A stretch of 6,028 nucleotides of DNA, from positions 1-6,028 of the forward strand of contig WFVP01000311.1 in assembly GCA_015491595.1 (NCBI GenBank). Reading direction: 5' to 3'. Below are positions 1 to 4,676 of this stretch, piece after piece. The notes beneath the pieces were generated by a model. The model did no database searches. It worked only from the letters and a program-made list of their open reading frames with translations, and was not told where the DNA came from. This DNA comes from Anaerolineales bacterium. GTDB lineage: Bacteria > Chloroflexota > Anaerolineae > Anaerolineales > DRMV01. The position numbers and the translations under genes are program-made. How positions within the stretch are numbered: the stretch's first letter is position 1; each line of letters opens with the position of its first letter.

Positions 1-183
1 GCTTTCCTTTGGTTTTGGCTTTTGCCGTTGCTTCTGAGCGGATACCTCTGGACTCGGGCTATTGTCTATATCGCTGCGCCATATCGCGTGGTTGCTCTGT
101 TTTTGGGCTCGGTATACCTGACAATTTGGCTGTTTTTCATCGTAGCTACGTGGCAGCGGGTGAAGGGAGCATTGGCCTCATGA
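1..183 (+). CDS. C-terminal end of an unidentified integral membrane protein (5' truncated)
   Basis: Frame 1 is open from the first base to a TGA at 181-183 and encodes 60 residues of strongly hydrophobic, Trp/Leu/Phe-rich sequence. There is no start because the gene begins left of the window. Two likely membrane segments are visible: residues 1-17 (rich in L, W and F with one Pro) and residues 30-51, separated by a short polar stretch with Arg19 and Arg29. The tail (QRVKGALAS) is short and basic, which suggests a cytoplasmic C-terminus by the positive-inside rule. The other frames over this stretch do not give a coherent protein. The family cannot be named from this fragment. It converges on hemY: its stop lies just beyond the hemY stop, so the two genes overlap tail to tail by 6 bases. 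I am fairly confident it is real coding sequence and have no view on its function. Confidence 0.7.
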   Translation, partial: AFLWFWLLPLLLSGYLWTRAIVYIAAPYRVVALFLGSVYLTIWLFFIVATWQRVKGALAS

Positions 184-1599
184 TGCCAGAAGAAGATTTT
201 CCGCTGTTCGTTTTGCTCCCGCCACGACATCCGGGATGCCTACGCCCTGGTACGCGTTGCCCGTCAGGTGCAGGCCGGGCCACATGGCCGCGCGATGGAA
301 GATAGCCGCTACCCGCTCGCCATGGCCCAGGGTGTACTGGGGTAGGGCCGGCCGCCAGCGGAACACCCAGACGCGTTCCGGGTCCCCGGTTATGCCCATG
401 GTCTCCCGCAACTCCTGTCGGGTCAGGGCCAGGATGTCTTCCTCCGGCCAGGACGCCACTTCGTCCGCGCCGGCCCGACCGAAGAAGCATCGCAGCAACA
501 CTTTCCCTGCTGGTGCTCGGTGAGGAAACTTGCTGGACGTCCACGAACAGGCCAACAAAGGCCTGCCTTCCACCCGGGGAACCACGAAGCCCGAGCCCTC
601 CAGGGGATGGGGGACCTGGCTGCGGTCGTAAGCCACGGAGACGATGACCGAAGCCGCGTAGGGAATTTCGGCCAACAGGTGGGCCAGGTCGGGGTCGAAC
701 CCCTCCACCAGGGGTGCGGCCGCGTGGGCAGGTGTGGCCACCACCACGTGCTGGGCCTCCAGCGCGCCGCCGTCGTCCAGGTATACCCGCCAGCGTCCCT
801 GGTCCAGGGGTTCCAGGTAGGTGACCTTCATACCCGGGTGCAGGTCCGCGAGGCCCTGCAGCCGTGCGACCAGCGCTTCCACCATGCGACCCAGGCCACT
901 CCGCAGGGTCACGAAAGGCGTGTACCGGGGCCGCCGACTCGAGCCCGTCGCCCGACGGGCCTTTTCCGCGTGCACTCTACGCAGGAGGCCGCGCAACAGG
1001 CTGCCATGCTCCCGCTCCAGTTCCAGCAACTGGGGATACGTGGCCCGCAGGCTGAGCCCTCGCGCGTCCCCTGCATAGATGCCCGCGAACAGGGGCTCTA
1101 CCAAGTGCTCGAAGACCTCCCGGCCCAGGTGACGGGTGACGAATTCGGCCACGGAAACGTCCTGGCCATCGGGCGTTCGGTGGGTCTGCACCAGATTCCA
1201 GGCGGCTCGCAGCTTCCCCCGCCAGGAGAGCAGGGAGGTGCGAAACAGGGGTCCCAGCCGCGCGGGGATCATCAGGGTCAGACCTTCGGGAAGGGGGTGC
1301 AGTCTGCCTCGAAAGAAAATGAAAGCCCGCCGACCGGGCGCGGTGCCCATGATTTCGTCTTCCAAACCCAGGTCTCGCCACAGGGCCAGACCAGCGGGCT
1401 TGAAGGAGAGGATGCTGTCGGGCCCGCCTTCCACGATGAAGCCCCCTTCCCGCACCGTGCGAATGACGCCGCCCCAGCGGTTCGAAGCCTCCAGCACGTA
1501 CAAATGCAACGGGCGGCCCTGGCTCCGGGCCTTTTCCAGGAGAAAATAGGCGGCACTCAGCCCACCGATGCCGCCGCCGATAATCGCAACCGTGGTCAT
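178..1599 (-). CDS. hemY: FAD-dependent protoporphyrinogen/coproporphyrinogen oxidase, HemY type
   Basis: This flavoenzyme oxidises a porphyrinogen to a porphyrin using O2. In the classical branch the substrate is protoporphyrinogen IX; in the Gram-positive type branch it is coproporphyrinogen III (CgoX activity). The 473-residue length is close to the B. subtilis enzyme. Visible signatures are the N-terminal dinucleotide-binding motif GGGIGG (residues 8-13), Glu37 at the end of the second strand (FAD ribose contact in the family), the RWGG motif (41-44), VEGGPDS (56-62), the family stretch EPLFAGIYAGD (168-178), and the C-terminal FAD motif with TGNAYQGVGIPD (446-457). The ATG overlaps the toxin TGA as ATGA, and a GAGGAAGG ribosome-binding site lies 6 bases upstream inside the toxin gene, so translation is probably coupled. 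It is the last gene of the heme operon here. Membership of the HemY family is secure; which of the two substrates is used is inferred only. Confidence 0.95.
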   Translation of the reverse strand: MTTVAIIGGGIGGLSAAYFLLEKARSQGRPLHLYVLEASNRWGGVIRTVREGGFIVEGGPDSILSFKPAGLALWRDLGLEDEIMGTAPGRRAFIFFRGRLHPLPEGLTLMIPARLGPLFRTSLLSWRGKLRAAWNLVQTHRTPDGQDVSVAEFVTRHLGREVFEHLVEPLFAGIYAGDARGLSLRATYPQLLELEREHGSLLRGLLRRVHAEKARRATGSSRRPRYTPFVTLRSGLGRMVEALVARLQGLADLHPGMKVTYLEPLDQGRWRVYLDDGGALEAQHVVVATPAHAAAPLVEGFDPDLAHLLAEIPYAASVIVSVAYDRSQVPHPLEGSGFVVPRVEGRPLLACSWTSSKFPHRAPAGKVLLRCFFGRAGADEVASWPEEDILALTRQELRETMGITGDPERVWVFRWRPALPQYTLGHGERVAAIFHRAAMWPGLHLTGNAYQGVGIPDVVAGAKRTAENLLLAS

Positions 1600-2057
1600 G
1601 ATGCGCCTTCCTCACCCAGAAGGTGGACATGGGGGAAATGGGGCCGCACCAAACGGGCCAGCCGACGGTCTGCCGTCCAGAAAGGGGCCTGAAGACGGCG
1701 GGCCAGAGCCAGGTAATGGGCGTCGTACGTCGCGGGCAATCGCCACTCGTGGGCCAGGCGCAGGGCCTCCTGGTGGAGTTCAGGGTACGTCACCAGGTCG
1801 ATGTCCAGATGCAACGCGTTCTCCATGAGTTGTTGTGCGGTTGCAGAGGAAAGCGTTTTCTGGCGGACATACTTGTACAGGGCATTGCTCACCTCATAGT
1901 ACAGCAACGTCGGCGCGACCAAACGTTGTCCGGTCTGTTGCCAGTGCCGCCACAACCGTAAGGGTTCCGCACCGGGCTGGTCGCTTTCCAAAAGACGAAC
2001 CACGAAACTGGCATCAAGGCAGATGGTCGAAGCCGAGGGCTTCCATGATCTGAGCAT
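1596..2057 (-). CDS. vapC: PIN-domain ribonuclease toxin, VapC-like
   Basis: This 153-residue protein has the layout of a PIN-domain endoribonuclease, the toxic half of type II toxin-antitoxin pairs; such proteins cleave RNA with Mg2+ or Mn2+. The conserved acidic residues are all present: Asp15 (CLDAS), Glu55 (YYEVSNAL), Asp112 (TYDAHYLAL) and Asp130 (WTADRRL), so the active site looks intact. The start is the ATG at 2057, which has a strong GGGAGGAG site 4 bases upstream; it gives a slightly long N-terminus (residues 1-11) before the first strand. The gene overlaps the antitoxin by 44 bases and its TGA overlaps the hemY ATG. The PIN family and toxin role are well supported by motifs and by the adjacent antitoxin. 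The RNA target is unknown. Confidence 0.9.
   Translation of the reverse strand: MLRSWKPSASTICLDASFVVRLLESDQPGAEPLRLWRHWQQTGQRLVAPTLLYYEVSNALYKYVRQKTLSSATAQQLMENALHLDIDLVTYPELHQEALRLAHEWRLPATYDAHYLALARRLQAPFWTADRRLARLVRPHFPHVHLLGEEGAS
1606..1613 (-). promoter_or_regulatory. Shine-Dalgarno of hemY, located inside the toxin gene
   Basis: The minus strand reads GAGGAAGG, 6 bases before the hemY ATG at 1599. It lies within the last codons of the PIN toxin gene (Gly-Glu-Glu-Gly-Ala-Ser-stop). With the ATGA stop/start overlap this supports the chosen hemY start and suggests ribosomes finishing the toxin can re-initiate on hemY. Confidence 0.75.
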
Positions 2058-2346
2058 CGCGCTCCTCCCGCATCTGGCGGATAACTTCTTCGGGAGGTGG
2101 GGTCAAGGGCTTGCCACCACGCTCCGCCCGCCATTGCGCCGCAGTCTTTCGAATCCGCTCCAGGGTTTCCTCCCAGGCGGGTCGGGCTTCTCCCCCTTGC
2201 AAACGGCGATAGGCTTCGTAGGACAGCATCACCACATAGGGCTGGCCGCTTCGGGCCACGATGATGACGTCCCCCTGTTCCGCGGCGCGGCGCATCCATT
2301 CGCCCAGCCGAATCCGAGCCTCGGTTGCACTGATAACCCGTTCCAT
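2014..2346 (-). CDS. Phd/YefM-family antitoxin
   Basis: This 110-residue protein starts with the hallmark of Phd/YefM antitoxins: an N-terminal DNA-binding half of the type MxxVISATEARxxLGE (residues 1-16), then VIIVARSGQPYVVMLSYEAYRRL (residues 27-49). The C-terminal half (about 55-105) is charged and probably helical (WEETLERIRK..., EEVIRQMREERDAQ). In this family that half wraps the toxin and masks its active site. The ATG at 2346 has a GGAGG site 6 bases upstream. The gene is followed by the PIN toxin in the usual antitoxin-first order with a 44-base overlap. Antitoxins of this family typically repress their own promoter; the 67-base gap upstream holds a short palindrome and a possible -10 box that could serve. 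The family call is firm; autoregulation is inferred. Confidence 0.9.
   Translation of the reverse strand: MERVISATEARIRLGEWMRRAAEQGDVIIVARSGQPYVVMLSYEAYRRLQGGEARPAWEETLERIRKTAAQWRAERGGKPLTPPPEEVIRQMREERDAQIMEALGFDHLP
2062..2069 (-). promoter_or_regulatory. Shine-Dalgarno fixing the PIN toxin start
   Basis: The minus strand reads GGGAGGAG, 4 bases before the ATG at 2057 and inside the antitoxin coding region. No other in-frame ATG lies between here and the conserved CLDAS motif, so this site decides the toxin start and makes the 44-base overlap with the antitoxin real. Confidence 0.7.
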
Positions 2347-2357
2347 AACACGCCTCC

Positions 2358-2389
2358 AATCGATTAATGCATGGCCTGCTTCCAGTATA
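2358..2389 (-). promoter_or_regulatory. Possible internal promoter/operator of the toxin-antitoxin pair
   Basis: The 67-base hemH-antitoxin gap is the most AT-rich gap in the operon. On the minus strand it contains TATACT (2384-2389), a fair -10 hexamer, without a good -35 at the usual spacing. Downstream lies the perfect 8-base palindrome AATCGATT (2358-2365), just before the antitoxin ribosome-binding site. A -10 at this place would give a leader of about 30 bases, and the palindrome would sit where an autorepressing antitoxin could bind. This rests on short motifs only and is tentative. Confidence 0.3.
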
Positions 2390-2413
2390 GCGGAAAAACG
2401 TCCGGTGATTCCC

Positions 2414-3487
2414 TCATTCCAGTGCGCGGGCAGCCGTGCGCACCATTTCGCCCAATGCGGTGATAAAGGCTGGGTCGTCGTTCAAAGACTCGGTGCGGCG
2501 CACCTGGACGCCCAAAGTGCGGGCCCGTTGTTGCAATTCGATGTCGATGTCGTACAGGATTTCCACATGGTCACACACGAAGCCAATGGGCACGACCAGG
2601 ACCTCCCGCACACCCTGCCGGGCCAGGTCTTCGACCAGGTCGCCCACATCGGGCCCCAGCCAGGGCACGGCCGAGGCGCCTGCGCTCTGGTAGGCTACAT
2701 GCCACGCGTCCAGACCCAGGTGCTCGGCCACCCGGCGCGCGCTTTCCCAAACTTCCTTGTCATAAGGGTCTCCCTGCTCCACCACCTTTTGAGGCAGGCT
2801 GTGCGCGGTGAAGACCACCACGGGCTTACTTCCCTCCCAGGCGGATAGGGCCTCTTCCACTTTGTGAACCACAGCCCGGATAAAGCCTGGATAGGTGGAC
2901 CAGCGGGTGATGAAGACGGTAGTCAGCGGTCGGCCGTCGGCAGTGGGCAGTCGGCGGTCGGTTACCGAGGCGCCTTCGCCTGTAGCGGCTTCTTGGCCCC
3001 ATACCTTCATTTCGTAGCGAAGCCCCGATGGCCGATTGCTCACTGCTGACTGCTTCCATCCCTCTGCTTGAGTCAGAGGTCGATACCCCCGGTCCTCCAG
3101 TGCTTTTTCCAGGGCATGGCGATACGCTCCGATGCTCATGCGGGAATAATGAGGGGCCATGGGCAGGGCCACAATCCGGCGAAAGCCCTGGTTCAGGATG
3201 TCCGGAAGCACTTCGTGGATGTAAGGGTGCCAGTGGCGCATGCCCACGAAGGTTTTGAAGTGCGGCCCCAGATGTTGATGCAGCCAGGCCTCCAGCGCCC
3301 GGGCCTGGTCCTGGGTGTGCTCCAGCAGAGGGGATTTCCCGCCGATGAGGCGGTACCGTTCGCGCACCTCTTCCACCAATTCCGCGGGCGTGGGACGACC
3401 GTGGCGCACGTCCAGCAGATAAGGCTCGACATCGTCCAGGGACAGGGGCCCTCCGTAGGCGAGCAAGAAGATGGCGGTGGGTTCCAT
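2414..3487 (-). CDS. hemH: Ferrochelatase (probably coproporphyrin type) with an internal repeat-derived insertion
   Basis: This enzyme inserts Fe2+ into a porphyrin near the end of heme synthesis. Seen: AYGGP at 10-14; RYRLIGGKSPL (44-54); LPMAPHYSRMSIGAY (108-122); the catalytic His229 in FTAHSLPQK; QSAGASAVPWLGPDV (267-281); and Glu309 in FVCDHVEILYD, equivalent to the B. subtilis His183/Glu264 pair. Tyr11 matches the iron-ligating Tyr13 of the B. subtilis coproporphyrin ferrochelatase, while protoporphyrin enzymes usually have NLGTP-like sequence. Length is 357 residues. Removing about 47 residues (142-188) leaves about 310, the B. subtilis size. That insertion (KQSAVSNRPS ... TDRRLPTADGRP) is encoded by the heptamer repeat element and falls between the SIGAYRHALEKALEDRGY helix and the VFITRWSTYPGF segment. 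The frame stays open and all key residues survive, so it is probably active. The ATG at 3487 has GGAGGT about 4 bases upstream. Secure family call; substrate inferred. Confidence 0.94.
   Translation of the reverse strand: MEPTAIFLLAYGGPLSLDDVEPYLLDVRHGRPTPAELVEEVRERYRLIGGKSPLLEHTQDQARALEAWLHQHLGPHFKTFVGMRHWHPYIHEVLPDILNQGFRRIVALPMAPHYSRMSIGAYRHALEKALEDRGYRPLTQAEGWKQSAVSNRPSGLRYEMKVWGQEAATGEGASVTDRRLPTADGRPLTTVFITRWSTYPGFIRAVVHKVEEALSAWEGSKPVVVFTAHSLPQKVVEQGDPYDKEVWESARRVAEHLGLDAWHVAYQSAGASAVPWLGPDVGDLVEDLARQGVREVLVVPIGFVCDHVEILYDIDIELQQRARTLGVQVRRTESLNDDPAFITALGEMVRTAARALE
2922..3057. repeat. Composite heptamer repeat element inside hemH
   Basis: The left arm on the plus strand is a 7-base tandem array: AGCGGTC, GGCCGTC, GGCAGTG, GGCAGTC, GGCGGTC (2925-2959). 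The right arm is GGCCGAT, TGCTCAC, TGCTGAC, TGCTTCC (3030-3057) in opposite sense. Positions 2933-2956 and 3030-3053 form an imperfect inverted repeat, 19 of 24 positions by hand alignment. Three of the five mismatches would be G-U pairs in a plus-strand RNA. The spacer (about 70 bases) holds two small hairpins: AGGCG-CCTT-CGCCT (2968-2981) and TTCG-TAG-CGAA (3011-3021). GTCAGCGGTCGG (2922-2933) recurs exactly at 4573-4584, and CTCACTGCTGA (3039-3049) at 4626-4636. The whole element is translated as part of ferrochelatase on the minus strand. It resembles a non-autonomous palindromic repeat; no target-site duplication could be identified. Confidence 0.8.
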
Positions 3488-3511
3488 CGTAACCTCCGTG
3501 AACAGGGTATT

Positions 3512-3539
3512 GGCGGTCAGCCGTCAGCGGACAGCGGGC
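3512..3539. repeat. Heptamer tandem array at the hemE stop codon
   Basis: Four 7-base units on the plus strand: GGCGGTC, AGCCGTC, AGCGGAC, AGCGGGC. The array spans the end of hemE and the 29-base gap before hemH. On the minus strand it encodes the last HemE residues (SPLSADG) and supplies the TGA at 3517-3519. It is the same unit as in the hemE start and in hemH, but a second convergent arm is at best degenerate here (3540-3553). Confidence 0.7.
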
Positions 3540-4596
3540 TGCTCCGCTCATGCACATACTCCACGACAAAGGCCACCTGGTCCGGGTCGGTTTCGGGAAG
3601 CACACCGTGGCCCAGGTTGAAGATGTGGCCTGCCTGGCCTCGGGCTTCTGCAAGCACCGCATCCACCTGGCGGGCCAGCACCTCGCGTGGGGCCAGAAGT
3701 GCGACCGGGTCCAGATTCCCCTGGATGGCGTGGTGGCGTCCGACCGCCTCCCAGGCCGCGCCCAGGGGTACCCGCCAGTCCACACCGATGACCTCGGCAT
3801 CCAGGTCCTGGAAAAGGGGCAGCAGGCCTGCGGTGCCGGTGGAGAAGTAGATTCGAGGGACGCCCGTCGCTTGCAATCCCCGCAGCAAGGCCTGGACGTG
3901 GGGTTTCACATAACGGGCATAGTCCCCAGGGCTCAGGGCACCGGCCCAACTGTCGAAGATTTGCACCGCCTGCGCGCCGGCGTCGATCTGGGCCTTGAGG
4001 TAATCCAGCGTGACACGGACCAGCCGCTTCATGAGGGCATCCCAGGCCTGGGGATGGTGGTACATCCAGCCTTTGGTCTCGATGTAATGGCGGGAACTCC
4101 CGCCCTCGATGGCGTAAGAAGCCACGGTGAAGGGCGCGCCGGCAAAGCCGATAAGGGGCGTTTGAGGGGCTTCAAGCCGTACCCGGCGCACCGTCTCGAA
4201 AACGAAGCCCAGGGCTTCGTGCACGTCCACCAGGGGGAGGGTTTCCACCCGGTCCGGCGTCAGGCGGGGTTCCAACACCGGCCCCTTACCCGGTAGGAAG
4301 TGCAGGGTCAGGCCCAGGGCTTCCAAAGGCAGGAGAATATCGGCGAAGAGGATGAGGGCATCCACGCCCAGACGCAGGGGAAGCAGCGTCACCTGGGCGG
4401 CCAGGTCGGGCTCGCGCATGAGTTCCAGCAACCCGTAGCGTTCTCGCAGCGCCCGGTATTCGGGCATGTACCGCCCGGCCTGCCGCATGAACCACACCGG
4501 CGTGTAGGGTGTGGGCTGCCGATAGCACGCGGCGAGGAAGGGGGGAAGGCGGTCGGCGGACGGCGGTCGGCGGTCAGCGGTCGGTGGTTTCGGCAT
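3517..4596 (-). CDS. hemE: Uroporphyrinogen III decarboxylase
   Basis: This cytoplasmic enzyme removes the four acetate carboxyls of uroporphyrinogen III to give coproporphyrinogen III. It needs no cofactor. Numbered from the ATG at 4596 (359 residues): the signature MRQAGRYMPEYR at 37-48 with Arg38; Asp86 in LILFADILLP, the catalytic aspartate; Tyr161 in FAGAPFTVASY; Ser216 in DSWAGALSP; and His330 in NLGHGVLPETDP. All match the substrate-binding residues known from human UROD. An in-frame GTG at 4617 would add 7 residues, but the perfect AAGGAGG at 4604-4610 lies 7 bases before the ATG and inside that longer frame, so the ATG is preferred. Residues 4-18 are a translated heptamer repeat (PPTADRR then PPSADRL), and the last residues (SPLSADG) also come from a repeat. 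Neither is part of the usual family sequence, which starts about residue 18. It lies 58 bases after hemL and 29 before hemH. Confidence 0.96.
   Translation of the reverse strand: MPKPPTADRRPPSADRLPPFLAACYRQPTPYTPVWFMRQAGRYMPEYRALRERYGLLELMREPDLAAQVTLLPLRLGVDALILFADILLPLEALGLTLHFLPGKGPVLEPRLTPDRVETLPLVDVHEALGFVFETVRRVRLEAPQTPLIGFAGAPFTVASYAIEGGSSRHYIETKGWMYHHPQAWDALMKRLVRVTLDYLKAQIDAGAQAVQIFDSWAGALSPGDYARYVKPHVQALLRGLQATGVPRIYFSTGTAGLLPLFQDLDAEVIGVDWRVPLGAAWEAVGRHHAIQGNLDPVALLAPREVLARQVDAVLAEARGQAGHIFNLGHGVLPETDPDQVAFVVEYVHERSSPLSADG
4548..4589. repeat. Heptamer tandem array encoding the HemE N-terminus
   Basis: Six uninterrupted 7-base units on the plus strand: GGCGGTC, GGCGGAC, GGCGGTC, GGCGGTC, AGCGGTC, GGTGGTT. 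Three units make 21 bases, so the translation on the minus strand has a 7-residue period (PPTADRR, PPSADRL). The array begins 8 bases inside the hemE start codon. Bases 4569-4581 are a perfect 13-base inverted match to 4664-4676 in the hemL end. Confidence 0.85.
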
Positions 4597-4603
4597 TCGT
4601 GTT

Positions 4604-4610
4604 CCTCCTT
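4604..4610 (-). promoter_or_regulatory. Shine-Dalgarno deciding the hemE start
   Basis: The minus strand reads AAGGAGG with 7 bases to the ATG at 4596. This is an ideal site for that ATG and could not serve the in-frame GTG at 4617, because it lies downstream of it. It sits in the loop between the two inverted repeat arms at 4569-4581 and 4664-4676. Confidence 0.8.
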
Positions 4611-4625
4611 CAAGCACTCAACATA

Positions 4626-4676
4626 CTCACTGCTGATGGCTGACTGCTGATGGCTCACTGCTCACCGCTGACCGCC
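4626..4676. repeat. Heptamer tandem array at the hemL stop and hemL-hemE gap
   Basis: On the plus strand the units run TGCTGAT GGCTGAC, TGCTGAT GGCTCAC, TGCTCAC CGCTGAC (4631-4672), then CGCC, preceded by a partial unit CTCAC (4626-4630). The array can be read as three 14-base or six 7-base units. On the minus strand it encodes the last HemL residues (AVSGEQ) and the TGA at 4655-4657, then fills most of the gap. Together with 4548-4589 it makes a convergent pair of arms around a spacer of about 40 bases that carries the hemE ribosome-binding site and start codon. This is the same layout as the element in hemH. Confidence 0.8.

Noticed and set aside
141..150. Perfect palindrome CGTAGCTACG near the hemY end as a terminator
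   Set aside because: The stem is only 5 bp with no loop and no following T-run on either strand, and it lies inside the plus-strand coding frame.
520..1692. Long plus-strand open frame (390 codons) opposite hemY
   Set aside because: It is antisense to a clear HemY protein, has low-complexity Gln/Gly/Arg-rich translation with no recognisable domain, and is expected in GC-rich DNA.
2347..2413. Rho-independent terminator between hemH and the antitoxin
   Set aside because: No GC-rich stem followed by a T-run is present; the short T5 run on the minus strand has no preceding hairpin.
2414..3487. hemH as a pseudogene disrupted by an insertion
   Set aside because: The reading frame is intact across the insertion, and family motifs and catalytic residues are present on both sides.
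3550..4296. Plus-strand open frame of 248 codons opposite hemE
   Set aside because: Antisense shadow of a conserved enzyme, with no domain and no ribosome-binding support.
4597..4617. GTG start for hemE, giving 366 residues
   Set aside because: The ideal AAGGAGG site lies downstream of this GTG and 7 bases before the ATG at 4596, so the extra residues are the ribosome-binding region read as protein.
4548..4676. CRISPR array
   Set aside because: The units are 7 bases and contiguous, with no 20-40 base spacers of uniform length, and they lie largely inside genes.
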